DNA of 64,000 bases from Sphingomonas colocasiae (GCF_019880585.1 NZ_JAINVV010000001.1:434001-498000), one strand, 5' to 3'; counted from the first letter of the stretch, positions 36,757 through 47,865 are shown. Numbers and translations are program-made. Notes: generated by a model from the sequence alone, not told the origin.

Positions 36757-39081
36757 TTAATCTTCGGACCTGAGCAGCGGTGCAAAAAGGTTGCGCAGAT
36801 CTTCATCAGTAAACCAATCGATCTCGATCGTGCTGTCGCCCTGTACAGATAGCGGGTCTTCCTCTGGCGTGTTTGCACGCAGACGGTCGGCGCGCTTGGA
36901 TATGGCGTCCTTGGCCCGAGCGATCTCAGCGGCTGTAGCGCCAACAGTGGGGCCAAGCTCATCGACTAGCTTTGTATAGTCTTCGAGCGCGGATTCGGAA
37001 TCGACATGTTCGAGATTGTTCGGAAGCTCGGCAATCACGCGGTGCGCTGCGGAATCCGCAGTCCAGCCGATACGTGGCGCTAAATGCCCCCTGCGTGGGA
37101 GCACTTCGGCGCGGATGCGCTGGACATCGTCGAGGTCGAGATCAACATTCAAGATCTGGATCAACCGCTCCTCCAGCGCTTCGACCAAGGCGGTGGTCTG
37201 TTCGCGTTCCACCTTGGGGGCGCCGCGCAAGCTGGCGATCAGCCGCGGCATTAAACGGCCATCGGCCCAGGAGCTGAACCAGATGTCACGGCTGGATGCC
37301 ACAACCAGGGCCGCGTCGAGGAACTCCTGACGTTTGCTGGTCTTCCACCATCCCCGCAACAACTCGACCTGACTGGAATAAGACATGCCAAGCCATCGCC
37401 GCCGGTTGGGTTCGTCCCGGATCGCCTTCCAAGGGTTCTCATTTACCGCATTTGCAGCAACGGGGATCAAGGGGGTTAGGAAAGCTGCTTTGTCCTCGCG
37501 GCTCACCTCAGGCATCTTTTTGAAATGATCGTAGAGCGCCCGCGCGGCGCGGAGCGTCGCCATTCCCTCAGCCATAGCGCGGAGCAGCGCCCCGTCAGTC
37601 AGATATTGCGCGAGATAGTCGCGAACCGACGGATTGATCAACGATACTCGGCCGTTCGAGATCGTGACGAAGCTGCCCTCAAGCGTTCGCAAGCTCTCTT
37701 CGAAATCTTTGGGGCCCGATGACAACGAGAAATGGCGGCACAGGGTGTGGTGCAAAGGTAGGAAGACTTCTTCGAGATCCTCGATCTCGGCGCCGTGTTC
37801 GGCGCTAACAAACATCGCAAACAGCAGATGCCGGCAGCGGCTGGGAATATGGGTGCGGAACGCTTTATCCCAGACGCTTAGCGGATCGTCGAGCGCGTCG
37901 ATGAATGCTTTGGGATAATCGGCCGGCGCGATTTCCTCGACGCGGTCGGCATTGGTCAAGGTCTGTACGATGCGCGGATTATAGTGGTCGTGATCGACAA
38001 TTTTCTTGATTGCGTTGTGCTCGACCAGTGCTTGGATGTGCGCTTCCGGCACGCCGGCGACGATCAGATGATTGTAGAGGATGCGCGCCCGGATGCGGCG
38101 GGTATAGACGCCGACGTCCAGTACATAGCCGGCGACGTCGAAAGCACGCGTGGACAGCGCTTCAGACTGAAGTCGCGCCGCTTCGTAGATATAGGCGCGA
38201 GTAGTCAAGATGAACCGCGCGTTTGGCGTACGGCGAACACGGCCTATAAATCGGGCGAGATCGGAATCTTGGTTGGAAAGGGCGCGGGCATCGAGCGCGA
38301 TCCGGCCAAGAAAATCGTCGAAAAAGAAGATTTGCCGCTTGGTGTCGTCGATATGGGTGAACGCATCATCGAGGCTGCGGATCGCGATCAGTTCCCAATC
38401 TTCGGCAAGATAGGCATAGCTCAGCATCTCTGCGAGCGTGGTCTTGCCGACGCCGGGTGGCCCTGACACGATTAGGACGTGGATCGCCTCCAGGATGTCG
38501 CGACCAGCCTTGAAGCTGGGATTTTCGGCATAGACACTGAGCTTGGCCTGAATGTCATCTCGTGTCAGTGTCGTGAAATTATACGTGGCGGCATGGAGCA
38601 CACGTTCCAATACTCCCGATCCCGATAGCCAGAGTTTGACATGGCTTTTCTGAACATCGGGATATTTTCGTAGCAGTCCGTTGATATCCTCGTTGCCGAA
38701 GATATCGGCGGTGCCGTGGAGGCTGGGTCCGATGATTGCAGCTAGTCGGTCTTTCGCCGGCGGTGTGAGCGGTCGCGATGTCGTCAGCAGATATCGATCC
38801 GGCGTCAGGGCATCGATCGCTACTCGTTCCTTTCGCATCGTGCGCGCTAGCGCATCGAAATCCGATAACCGGTAATGCTTGGCCTGTAAGATCGTCGTGC
38901 CGCCCGCCGCGGCATGCCGCCCATCGACACCCCCATCGCGGCCGGGCCCAAAGGCTTCAAAGTGGACGCCGAGTTGACGGCCGAGCAGGTCGCGGGAAAG
39001 GTCTTCGAAATCTGCGGGAGAGAGGGCGTCGAAACTGAACGTCAATCTGGCTACTCCGCCCGCCCTTTTGGCGGGGCGCAT
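36757..39081 (-). CDS. Mrr-type nuclease / STAND NTPase, putative phage-defence sensor
   Basis: 774 residues. N-terminal restriction-endonuclease-like domain with GRDGGVDG (Asp49, Asp53) and QAK (Gln66-Lys68), the Mrr-type catalytic set. A STAND-like NTPase follows, with Walker A SGPPGVGKTT at 206-215 and Walker B IFFFDDF at 251-257. The remaining ~400 residues are helical without recognisable repeats. Avs4-type antiviral STANDs pair the same nuclease class with an NTPase but are about twice as long, so this is a shorter relative or a separate family. GAAGG precedes the ATG. Convergent with jetABCD, last gene before the tRNA. Confidence 0.8.
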   Translation of the reverse strand: MRPAKRAGGVARLTFSFDALSPADFEDLSRDLLGRQLGVHFEAFGPGRDGGVDGRHAAAGGTTILQAKHYRLSDFDALARTMRKERVAIDALTPDRYLLTTSRPLTPPAKDRLAAIIGPSLHGTADIFGNEDINGLLRKYPDVQKSHVKLWLSGSGVLERVLHAATYNFTTLTRDDIQAKLSVYAENPSFKAGRDILEAIHVLIVSGPPGVGKTTLAEMLSYAYLAEDWELIAIRSLDDAFTHIDDTKRQIFFFDDFLGRIALDARALSNQDSDLARFIGRVRRTPNARFILTTRAYIYEAARLQSEALSTRAFDVAGYVLDVGVYTRRIRARILYNHLIVAGVPEAHIQALVEHNAIKKIVDHDHYNPRIVQTLTNADRVEEIAPADYPKAFIDALDDPLSVWDKAFRTHIPSRCRHLLFAMFVSAEHGAEIEDLEEVFLPLHHTLCRHFSLSSGPKDFEESLRTLEGSFVTISNGRVSLINPSVRDYLAQYLTDGALLRAMAEGMATLRAARALYDHFKKMPEVSREDKAAFLTPLIPVAANAVNENPWKAIRDEPNRRRWLGMSYSSQVELLRGWWKTSKRQEFLDAALVVASSRDIWFSSWADGRLMPRLIASLRGAPKVEREQTTALVEALEERLIQILNVDLDLDDVQRIRAEVLPRRGHLAPRIGWTADSAAHRVIAELPNNLEHVDSESALEDYTKLVDELGPTVGATAAEIARAKDAISKRADRLRANTPEEDPLSVQGDSTIEIDWFTDEDLRNLFAPLLRSED

Positions 39082-39466
39082 ACCTTCTACTGCCGATCGC
39101 TTTGCGCGCTAGTATTCACACGCTCCGCGTTCGAAATTCGCTTCCACTTGCAGGCCACTACAATAGCACCTGCGGAGCACGAGGCAGCGATGTTCGCTTC
39201 CCGTGGCGCAATTTCAGTTCGGACACAGTTTATGCAGTTGAGGTGACCGGCGAAGTAGGGCGCAGCGGCGCGCCATGCCGCATGCACGGAATCATCGCGT
39301 GATGATCTCAATCGGCACCTCGTGCATTTTTCGCGGAGAAATATGTACCGCTTGTCGCACGTGAAACCCAGCAAGAACCCGCGCAGAAATGTTGCCCAGA
39401 ATGTTGCCCGGAGCCGACGTCGGAGGTCGGAAGCTCCGCATTTCTTTGTCTAAGTCATTGAAAAGA
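39082..39466. other. Gene-free element end next to tRNA-Lys
   Basis: 385 bp with no supported gene and no integrase. Two direct copies of AATGTTGCCC lie at 39388-39397 and 39400-39409, 12 bp apart, 58 bp from the tRNA 3' end. Directly repeated short motifs next to an attachment site can be integrase arm or excisionase sites. The rest shows no clear structure. Confidence 0.45.
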
Positions 39467-39542
<76 letters not shown>

Positions 39543-39734
39543 GTACCGGCCTTGGTGGCGGGATGCTCCAGGAGCACCGCCGGTTGGGAGGCAGCCCGTT
39601 AGCATCGGTTTTCCGAGGATGCAAATGGGAAGTGCGACTTTTTTTAAGAGTGCGCGCAGGCGCTGCGATTTCGGTCCTTTCGGCCGGGCCTTATGTCAGG
39701 TGGAGGGGCCGGAAACTTTCGAATCCGGCGGCTT

Positions 39735-40850
39735 TCAGCCGAATCGGCCGCGTGGCCGGTTGCTGCGTTCGATCCCCATCAGGATGCCGACGCAGATCAT
39801 CACCGTCATCATCGCCGATCCGCCGAAGCTGAACAGCGGCAGCGGAATGCCGACGACGGGGGCAAGGCCCATCACCATCATCAGGTTGATCGCGACATAG
39901 AAGAAGATCGTCGTCGCGAGACCCGCCGAGACCAGCCGGGCGAACTTGCCGTCGACGCGCTGCGACAGCGTCACGCCCCAGCGCACGACCAGGATGAATG
40001 CGGCGATCAGCAGCAGGCCGCCGATCAGGCCCCATTCCTCCGCCATGGTGGCGAAGACGAAATCGGTATGGCCTTCGGGCAGATAGTCCAGATGGCTCTG
40101 GCTGCCGTTGAGGAAGCCCTTGCCGAAGATCCCACCGGAACCGATCGCGATCTTGGACTGGCTGATATGGTAGCCGGCCCCCAGCGGATCGCTTTCGGGA
40201 TCCAGGAAGATCAGCACGCGATTGCGCTGATAGTCGTGAAGCAGGAAGAAGAAGGCGATCGGCGCGATCACCGCCAGCGCCGCGCCGCCGCCGACGAACA
40301 GCCGCAGCGGCAGTCCGGCCAGGAACATGACGGTCAATCCGCCGGCGATGATCATCAGCGCCGTGCCGAGATCGGGCTGAAGCATCACCAGGAAGGCAGG
40401 CACGCCGATCGCGACCGCCGGCGGCCAGATCGCGCGCCAGCGACGAATGTCGCCGACCGGCAGCAGATCGTAGAAGCGCGCCAGCGCCAGTACGATCGCC
40501 AGCTTCATCATCTCCGACGGCTGGATGCGGATGATGCCGAGATCGAGCCATCGCTGGCTGCCGCCGCCGACAAAGCCGAGCAACTCGACCAGGATCAGCA
40601 GCACCAATATGCCGATATAGAGCGGGAAGGCCGCCGCTTTCCAGAACTGCTCCGGAATGCGCGACAGCACGAGCGCCATGCCGACAAAGACCATGAAGCG
40701 CAGGCCCTGGGAGAACGCCCAGGGCTTCAGATGGCCGCCTGCGGCCGAATAGAGCACAACCAGCCCGAATATTGCGATGAAGCCGACCAGCATGAGCAGC
40801 CGCCAGGGCAGTTGCGCAAGCGGTGCCGGAACGAAGGACGGGCCGCTCAT
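39735..40850 (-). CDS. rodA: Rod-shape SEDS glycosyltransferase RodA
   Basis: 371 residues with about ten membrane helices and SEDS signatures such as SQRWLDLG and HTDFVFATMAEEWG. RodA polymerises lipid II glycan strands in the elongasome with PBP2. The ATG at 40850 overlaps the mrdA stop by ATGA. It is the last gene of mreB-mreC-mreD-mrdA-rodA. Confidence 0.95.
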   Translation of the reverse strand: MSGPSFVPAPLAQLPWRLLMLVGFIAIFGLVVLYSAAGGHLKPWAFSQGLRFMVFVGMALVLSRIPEQFWKAAAFPLYIGILVLLILVELLGFVGGGSQRWLDLGIIRIQPSEMMKLAIVLALARFYDLLPVGDIRRWRAIWPPAVAIGVPAFLVMLQPDLGTALMIIAGGLTVMFLAGLPLRLFVGGGAALAVIAPIAFFFLLHDYQRNRVLIFLDPESDPLGAGYHISQSKIAIGSGGIFGKGFLNGSQSHLDYLPEGHTDFVFATMAEEWGLIGGLLLIAAFILVVRWGVTLSQRVDGKFARLVSAGLATTIFFYVAINLMMVMGLAPVVGIPLPLFSFGGSAMMTVMICVGILMGIERSNRPRGRFG

Positions 40851-42904
40851 TCTGCTTCCTCGATCACATTGTGCGCGGCGTTGTCCGCCGGGTGCGTCGC
40901 TGCCGGAGAGGGCGGCGGTGGCGGCGCTGCCATATTGGCCGCGTTCGCCGCCGCTGCCTCGGCTTGCGCGGCTTCGGCCTGCGCGGCGGCGGTCGCCGGG
41001 TCGGCCGCTGCGGCGCGCGCGGCGCGATAGGCCTGGGCTTCCGCGGTCATGCGCGTGCCGATGTCGCCACCCCAGCCCGCTTCCAGCCCGGTCAGCTTCT
41101 CCATCGCCTTGGCCGGATCGAACAGATAGAGCATGCAATCGCTGGCGATCGGTGCGGCGGCGCCCGATCCTGACATGCCATGCTCGATCACCACCGCGAC
41201 GGCATAGCGGGGGTTGTCGACCGGCGCGAAGCCGATGAACAATCCGTGATCCCGGAATTTCCAGGGGATGCCGTAACCGCTGCGAGCGCCGCCCTTGAAA
41301 TTGCGCACCTGGGCGGTGCCGGTCTTGCCGCCCAGGCGGATGCCGTCGAGCTGGAGCCGGCTGCGCCCGGCGGTGCCGTTGCCGTTGACCACTTCGTCCA
41401 TGCCCGAACGCACCGCCGCGACATGTTCGGGCGGGAAGGGCAGGGGTTGCGGTGCGGCATCGCCGCGCCTGGCGATCAGCCGGGGCTCCAGCGCCCGGCC
41501 GGATGCGACGCGCGAGACCATGACGGCCAGCTGCAGGGGCGTCACCTGCAGATAACCCTGGCCGATCGAGGTGTTGAGCGTGTCCGACTGGCTCCATTGC
41601 TGCTTGTGGCGGCGCTGCTTCCATTCCGCATCGGGCACGGTGCCGTATTTCTGCGACGGCATCGGCAGCGGGAATTCCTTGCCAAGGCCCATGATGCCCG
41701 CGACCTCGGCGATCTTCTCGATGCCGATGCGGCGGCCCATCGTGTAGAAATAGGTATTGCAGCTCTTGGCGATGGCGCGGTGCAGGTTCATCGGCCCATG
41801 GCGGCCGAGACAGGCGAAGCGGCGATTGCCGAGCTGGTAGCCGCCATTGCAATAGACGACTTCTTCCGGATCGACCCCGGCGCCCTGCAGCGCAAGCGCG
41901 GTGATCGGCTTGAAGGTGGAGCCGGGCGGATAGAGCCCCTGCATCGCCTTGTTGAGCAGCGGCAGGTGATCATTGTCCGACAGCATCGCCCATTCGCCCT
42001 GGCTGATCCCGTCGGAGAAGCTGTTGGGATCGTAGCTGGGCATCGATGTGAGCGCGAGGATGTCGCCATTGGTGCAGTCTATCACCACCGCGCAACCCGA
42101 TTGCACGCCGATGCGCCGCGCGGCGAAGGCCTGCAGCCCGGCGTCGATCGTCAGCTTGATGGTCTGCCCGGCGACGTCGGATCGGGTCGCGAGTTCGCGC
42201 ACCAGCTTGCCGCGCGCTGTGACTTCCGTGCGTCGCGCGCCCGGCTTGCCCCGCATCTCGGCATCGAGCACTTTCTCGATACCGGCCTTGCCCACCTTGA
42301 AGCCGGGGGTGATCAGCAGCGTGTCGCGCGTTTTCTCATAGTCCGCCGCCGATGCCGCGCCGACATAACCGACCAGATGCCCGACCGCCGCGCCATCGGG
42401 GTAGAAGCGCGAAAAGCCGCGCGCGGGCGCCGCGCCCGCCAGTTCGGGCATGCGCACGCTGATCGCGGCATATTGTTCGTAAGTGAGCCCGCCCGAAACC
42501 TGGACGGGCTGATAGCCGGCCGCATCCTTCAACTCCGTCAGGATGCGTTCGCGCTCGTCCTCGTCCAGGTTCAGCAGATCGGCGAGCGTGCCGACGACGC
42601 GCGATTCATCGGTGACGCGATCGGGGATGAGGTCGACGCGGAAATCGGTGCGGTTGATCGCGATCGGCTTGCCGTAACGATCGACGATCCAGCCGCGACG
42701 GGGCGGGATCAGTGTCAGGTTGACGCGATTGCTTTCGGACAGCAGCGAATAACGCTCATTTTCCGCGACCGAGAGCCAGGCCATGCGCCCGGCCAGCACC
42801 AGGCCGACGCCGGCCTGCGCCGCGCCCAGGAACATGGCGCGGCGGGTGAAGGTCAGCGATTGCTGCGCTTCGGACAGGATGCGGGGCGGTTTCCGGTTTG
42901 GCAC
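40847..42904 (-). CDS. mrdA: Penicillin-binding protein 2 (elongasome transpeptidase)
   Basis: 685 residues from a GTG at 42904. The transpeptidase SxxK motif is in PPGSTFKPI (Ser329, Lys332), and GKTGTAQ marks the KTG motif. A membrane anchor (about 24-42) precedes the PBP dimerisation domain. The C-terminal ~70 residues are an unusual Ala/Pro-rich tail after the catalytic domain. A start at 42955 would overlap mreD by 44 bp and add a non-conserved extension. PBP2 cross-links peptidoglycan made by RodA. Confidence 0.93.
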   Translation of the reverse strand: MPNRKPPRILSEAQQSLTFTRRAMFLGAAQAGVGLVLAGRMAWLSVAENERYSLLSESNRVNLTLIPPRRGWIVDRYGKPIAINRTDFRVDLIPDRVTDESRVVGTLADLLNLDEDERERILTELKDAAGYQPVQVSGGLTYEQYAAISVRMPELAGAAPARGFSRFYPDGAAVGHLVGYVGAASAADYEKTRDTLLITPGFKVGKAGIEKVLDAEMRGKPGARRTEVTARGKLVRELATRSDVAGQTIKLTIDAGLQAFAARRIGVQSGCAVVIDCTNGDILALTSMPSYDPNSFSDGISQGEWAMLSDNDHLPLLNKAMQGLYPPGSTFKPITALALQGAGVDPEEVVYCNGGYQLGNRRFACLGRHGPMNLHRAIAKSCNTYFYTMGRRIGIEKIAEVAGIMGLGKEFPLPMPSQKYGTVPDAEWKQRRHKQQWSQSDTLNTSIGQGYLQVTPLQLAVMVSRVASGRALEPRLIARRGDAAPQPLPFPPEHVAAVRSGMDEVVNGNGTAGRSRLQLDGIRLGGKTGTAQVRNFKGGARSGYGIPWKFRDHGLFIGFAPVDNPRYAVAVVIEHGMSGSGAAAPIASDCMLYLFDPAKAMEKLTGLEAGWGGDIGTRMTAEAQAYRAARAAAADPATAAAQAEAAQAEAAAANAANMAAPPPPPSPAATHPADNAAHNVIEEAE

Positions 42905-42911
42905 GTGGCGG

Positions 42912-43424
42912 TCAGGACAGGCGCCAGCGATCCAGCAGCGCGCAGAAGCGGGCAACGATCGGATAGGCCAGAACGGAAAACAGGATCTGCGGCACGATGA
43001 CTGCGAACTCGGTATGTCCGCCCGTGATATTGGCGGTAAGGAGCCCCCCGGCCAGGCAGACTATAATCGCCGCGGCGGCGATCAGCCAGTCCTGCCAGTA
43101 ATCGCGGAACATGGTGCGACGATCGAGCTGATCGATGCCGAGCAGCACCAGCGTCCACAGCAGCACCGCGCTGCCGATCGGCTGTCCGCTCAGAAGATCG
43201 TCGGCGAGGCCCAATGGGATACCGACCCAGATGGGCCAGAGTTCAGGACGGATCAACCGCCACGACAGCAGCATGAGCAGGCCGAAAGGCGGCAGGATGG
43301 GGGCGGCCGCGACGATCGGCAGCAATGTCACCGCCGATCCCAGCACGGTGGAGATCGCGGGCAGAATCTGGCCGCGCAGCCGCGCGACGCGCTCCTCGCG
43401 GTCGGAGCGGATCGCCTGCCTCAT
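42912..43424 (-). CDS. mreD: Rod-shape determining membrane protein MreD
   Basis: 170 residues with five hydrophobic helices and the family segment PELWPIWVGIPLGLADDLLSGQPIG (split over a conserved loop). The ATG at 43424 is chosen because conservation and the short charged N-terminus begin here; a longer frame runs into mreC. It acts in the elongasome with MreC. Confidence 0.9.
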   Translation of the reverse strand: MRQAIRSDREERVARLRGQILPAISTVLGSAVTLLPIVAAAPILPPFGLLMLLSWRLIRPELWPIWVGIPLGLADDLLSGQPIGSAVLLWTLVLLGIDQLDRRTMFRDYWQDWLIAAAAIIVCLAGGLLTANITGGHTEFAVIVPQILFSVLAYPIVARFCALLDRWRLS

Positions 43425-43434
43425 CGCACCGCGC

Positions 43435-44313
43435 TCATTCGGCCGGTTCTTCCGGTGCGGGCGGAGCAGCCGCCAGTGGCTGATAGATCGGCTGGACCAG
43501 CGCGAAATCGAGCTTGGCGGGGTCCGCGAGCGGCCGCGCCGTGGCGGTGTCGCCCGCCGCGCGGATAGCGATGCCGACGGGAATTTGCGGTGGATAGACG
43601 CCGCCGGTGCCGGACGTGACGAAGATATCCCCGGCCTTGAAGACATTGGCGCCGGCATTGAGGCTGCGGATCTCGAGCCGCCCGTCGCCGGTGCCGCTGG
43701 CGATCGCGGGCAGGCCGTCCGAAATGCGGATGACGGGAACGACGGTGCCGGCGTCGGTGATCAACAGCACGCGCGCGCTGGCCAGACCCACTTCGACGAT
43801 CGTGCCGACCAGGCCGGTGGCGCCGCGTACCGGCTGGCCATGGCGCACGCCGCTGGTGCTGCCGGCGCTCAGGATCGCGAAACGTCGTGTGCTCGATGCC
43901 GACGAACTGACGAGCCGCGCGGCGGTTACCGTCGGGCTGGTCTCGGATATGGCGAGCAGCCGTTTCAGCCGGCGGTTTTCATATTCGGCGGAACGGGCGG
44001 CGATCAGCTTCGCACGCGCCCCTTCGAGCTCGCGGCGCATCGCCGCATTCTTGTTGGCGGCGTCGAAATAGTCGGAGACGGCGGTGCCCGCCGATCCGGC
44101 GCCGCGCACCACCGCGCGGATCGCGCCGGAGATCGGGCTGGTCAGATCGGTGATCGCCGCGCGCACGGCATTGCTGCCGCGCGGATCGACCCAGGCGGTG
44201 ATGACCAGCAGCAGCCCGACAAGCGCGCCGGTGACGGCGACCACGTAACTGGCGAACAGGCCGTATTGCGCCTTCCGGGAGAATCCGGGGCGCCGCTTGT
44301 TTTGCGGGGGCAT
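43435..44313 (-). CDS. mreC: Rod-shape determining protein MreC
   Basis: 292 residues: cytoplasmic start, one membrane helix (about 17-40), a coiled coil, and the beta-barrel domain (ATGLVGTIVEVG, ARVLLITDAGTVVPV). MreC activates PBP2 in the periplasm. It lies 16 bp after mreB and 10 bp before mreD in the elongasome operon. Confidence 0.94.
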   Translation of the reverse strand: MPPQNKRRPGFSRKAQYGLFASYVVAVTGALVGLLLVITAWVDPRGSNAVRAAITDLTSPISGAIRAVVRGAGSAGTAVSDYFDAANKNAAMRRELEGARAKLIAARSAEYENRRLKRLLAISETSPTVTAARLVSSSASSTRRFAILSAGSTSGVRHGQPVRGATGLVGTIVEVGLASARVLLITDAGTVVPVIRISDGLPAIASGTGDGRLEIRSLNAGANVFKAGDIFVTSGTGGVYPPQIPVGIAIRAAGDTATARPLADPAKLDFALVQPIYQPLAAAPPAPEEPAE

Positions 44314-44329
44314 GGCCGCGCTTCGCCGG

Positions 44330-45505
<1,176 letters not shown>

Positions 45506-45519
45506 CTAGACCCGCCTCC

Positions 45520-47319
45520 ATGTCAATACGCCGTCTTCCGGAGCATCTGGTCAATCGAATCGCGGCCGGCGAGGTGGTGGAACGCCCCGCCAGCGCGCTG
45601 AAAGAGCTGGTCGAGAACGCGATCGACGCGGGAGCGACGCGAATCAGCGTCCGGATCGAGGGTGGCGGCATCGATCTGATCGAGGTCACCGACGACGGAT
45701 GCGGCATGGAACGCGACGAAATGGCGCTCGCATTGGAGCGTCACGCCACGTCCAAGCTGCCCGATGACGTCATAGAGGCGGTTTCGACACTGGGTTTTCG
45801 CGGAGAGGCGTTGCCGTCGATCGCCAGCGTCTCGCGATTCACCATCGAAAGCCGCGTGCGCGGCGCCGATGGCTGGTCGCGCATCGTCGACAATGGGCGG
45901 CTTGAAGGGGAGGGGCCGGCTGCGCTTCCGCCCGGCACGCGCATCCGTGTCGAGCGGCTGTTCGAGAAAGTGCCGGCGCGGCGCAAGTTCATGCGCTCCA
46001 CCCGCGCCGAATATGCCGCCTGCGTCGACGTCGTCCGTCGCCTCGCCATGGCGCGGCCCGATATCGCCTTCACGCTGGAACATGAAGGGCGGCGTGCGAT
46101 CGCGGTGCAGGGCGGGGAGGACGGGCCGGCGCGCGTCGCGGCGCTGACCGATCGCGCGCTGGTCGATAACAGCGTCGCCATCGATTTCGTTCGCGAGGGC
46201 GTGCGGCTCGGCGGCGTCGCCGGGTTGCCTACCTTCAATCGCGGTGTCGCCGATCATCAATATCTGTTCGTCAACGGCCGCCCGGTGAAGGACCGGCTGC
46301 TCGCGGGCGCGGTGCGTGGCGCCTATGCCGATGTACTTGCGCGCGACCGCCATCCGGTCGTCGCGCTGTTCCTGGAGGTGCCGGTCGATGCCGTCGACGT
46401 GAATGTGCATCCGGCCAAGACCGAGGTCCGCTTCCGCGACCCCGCATTGGTCCGTGGCATGATCGTCAGCGGTTTGCGCCGCGCGCTCGACGAAGCCGGC
46501 CATCGCAGCGCCCAGCGTCCGGCGGAGGCCGCGCTCGAAATGTGGCAGACCGAAAACGTCCCCGCGGCGCCGGAGGGCGCGGGGTGGGGAGCACCGGCTT
46601 CGACCGCCGCCACGCCGGCATTCGATTTCGCGCCGGCGCCCCGCACGGAGTCGCGGCTCTGGGATCGTCGCGCATCCTTCATCGCCCCGCCGATGGCGCG
46701 GGCCGAACCCGCCTATGCGCCGCCGCCCGAAACGGTCAGCCACCCGCTCGGCGTCGCGCGCGGGCAGGTGGCGAAGACCTATATCGTCGCCGAAGCCGAG
46801 GACGGCCTCGTTATCGTCGACCAGCATGCCGCGCATGAGCGGCTGGTGCTCGAACGGATGCGGCGTGCGGTGGCGGACGGCGGCGTGGCGCGGCAGGCGC
46901 TGCTACTGCCCGAAGTCGTCGAACTCGACGAGAATGCCTGCGATCGGCTGGAGGCGCGTGCGGCCGAACTCGCCGAGTTCGGGCTGGAGCTCGAGCGCTT
47001 CGGCCCCGCCGCGATGTTGGTTCGCGCCACGCCCGCGATGCTCGGCGCGGGTGACGTCACCGGGCTCGTCACCGATCTGGCCGACGAACTCGCGGCCTAT
47101 GATGAAGCGCTGTCGCTCAAGGAGCGGCTCGACCATGTCGCGGCGACGATGGCATGCCACGGCTCGGTCCGTGCGGGGCGTGTGCTTTCGGTCGCCGAAA
47201 TGAATGCGCTGCTGCGCGAGATGGAAGTGACGCCGCATTCGGGCCAGTGCAATCATGGCCGCCCGACCTGGGTGAAGCTGGCGCATGGCGATATCGAAAA
47301 GCTGTTCGGAAGGAAGTGA
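45520..47319 (+). CDS. mutL: DNA mismatch repair protein MutL
   Basis: 599 residues. The N-terminal GHKL ATPase motifs are ELVENAIDAGAT, DDGCGM and GFRGEALPSIASVS. The C-terminal domain carries the endonuclease metal motif DQHAxxExxxxE (Asp434, Glu440, Glu445) and the CxHGRP motif (CNHGRP). So this is a nicking MutL, as in most bacteria lacking MutH. A variable linker of about 90 residues joins the domains. The start is set by MSIRRLPEHLVNRIAAGEVV. Confidence 0.96.
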   Translation: MSIRRLPEHLVNRIAAGEVVERPASALKELVENAIDAGATRISVRIEGGGIDLIEVTDDGCGMERDEMALALERHATSKLPDDVIEAVSTLGFRGEALPSIASVSRFTIESRVRGADGWSRIVDNGRLEGEGPAALPPGTRIRVERLFEKVPARRKFMRSTRAEYAACVDVVRRLAMARPDIAFTLEHEGRRAIAVQGGEDGPARVAALTDRALVDNSVAIDFVREGVRLGGVAGLPTFNRGVADHQYLFVNGRPVKDRLLAGAVRGAYADVLARDRHPVVALFLEVPVDAVDVNVHPAKTEVRFRDPALVRGMIVSGLRRALDEAGHRSAQRPAEAALEMWQTENVPAAPEGAGWGAPASTAATPAFDFAPAPRTESRLWDRRASFIAPPMARAEPAYAPPPETVSHPLGVARGQVAKTYIVAEAEDGLVIVDQHAAHERLVLERMRRAVADGGVARQALLLPEVVELDENACDRLEARAAELAEFGLELERFGPAAMLVRATPAMLGAGDVTGLVTDLADELAAYDEALSLKERLDHVAATMACHGSVRAGRVLSVAEMNALLREMEVTPHSGQCNHGRPTWVKLAHGDIEKLFGRK

Positions 47320-47320
47320 G

Positions 47321-47785
47321 ATGAAGGTTTTTCGCCTGTTCGCGCTCGCGCTGATCGCTCTGTCGGCACCCGTCGCGGCGCAGGAGGGATGCGAACCGGT
47401 GCCGGTCGAATGGGCAGGCTGGTCGGCGAGCACGGCGATGACGGGCGATCTCGAGCCCGGCACGCGCAGCGAGATGGTGCTGGCGCCGGCCGGCAGCCTG
47501 AAACTGGCCGCCGCGCCGGGCAAGGAGGCGGTGACGGGCATGTATGTCGGCGTCGCCTGGTTCAATGTCGAGACAGCCGGCAAGGTTCGGATCGCGCTCG
47601 ATCAGGGGGCGTGGATCGATCTTGTGAAGGACGGTGCGGCTGTGTCGTCGACCGGCCATGGCCATGGACCCAAATGTTCGGGCATTCGCAAGATCGTGGA
47701 TTTCGAGCTGGCGCCAGGCCGCTACGGCATCCAGATCGTCAATGCGCCGAAGGACAGGATCGGCGTCATGGCGCTTCTGCCGTAG
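47321..47785 (+). CDS. Small secreted protein of unknown function
   Basis: 154 residues beginning with a clear signal peptide (MKVFRLFALALIALSAPVAAQEG). The mature part is a predicted beta-rich domain with a SSTGHGHGPKCSGIRK segment and two Cys that may pair. It starts one base after the mutL stop codon, with GGAAGTGAG as ribosome site, so it is co-transcribed with mutL. A perfect terminator follows. No family is confidently recognised; homologues in sphingomonads are usually labelled hypothetical. Confidence 0.8.
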   Translation: MKVFRLFALALIALSAPVAAQEGCEPVPVEWAGWSASTAMTGDLEPGTRSEMVLAPAGSLKLAAAPGKEAVTGMYVGVAWFNVETAGKVRIALDQGAWIDLVKDGAAVSSTGHGHGPKCSGIRKIVDFELAPGRYGIQIVNAPKDRIGVMALLP

Positions 47786-47835
47786 CGGACGGGCTGCGCT
47801 GCGGCGCGCCGGGATTTTCGGATCAGGAACATATG

Positions 47836-47865
47836 TCTCCCTGGGCGGCCGTCCAGGGAGATTTT
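47836..47865 (+). terminator. Intrinsic terminator after the mutL operon
   Basis: A perfect 9-bp stem TCTCCCTGG / CCAGGGAGA with an 8-base loop is followed directly by TTTT. It ends the mutL-small secreted protein transcript. Confidence 0.85.

Larger units (their letters stand above)
1..39466. mobile_element. Integrative and conjugative element, one end (partial)
   Basis: The left 39 kb carries relaxase, coupling protein, a Trb-type mating-pair system, ArdC antirestriction, ParB-like and MucR-type genes, followed by a defence island that stops just before the 3' end of a tRNA-Lys gene. Chromosomal housekeeping genes begin immediately on the other side of that tRNA. Gene 3' ends of tRNAs are standard attachment sites for tyrosine-integrase elements, so 39467 is inferred to be one element boundary. 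The other boundary and the integrase are not in the window. The extent to base 1 is inferred; the TonB receptor and peptidase at the far left could be element cargo or could flank it. Confidence 0.75.

Noticed and set aside
39082-39466. Integrase gene or remnant beside tRNA-Lys
   Set aside because: No frame shows the Arg-His-Arg-Tyr pattern of tyrosine recombinases.
39693-41030. 445-codon plus-strand frame opposite rodA/mrdA
   Set aside because: His/Asp/Gln-rich sequence typical of the complement of membrane-protein codons.
41180-43000. 606-codon plus-strand frame opposite mrdA
   Set aside because: Antisense to PBP2 with all catalytic motifs on the other strand.
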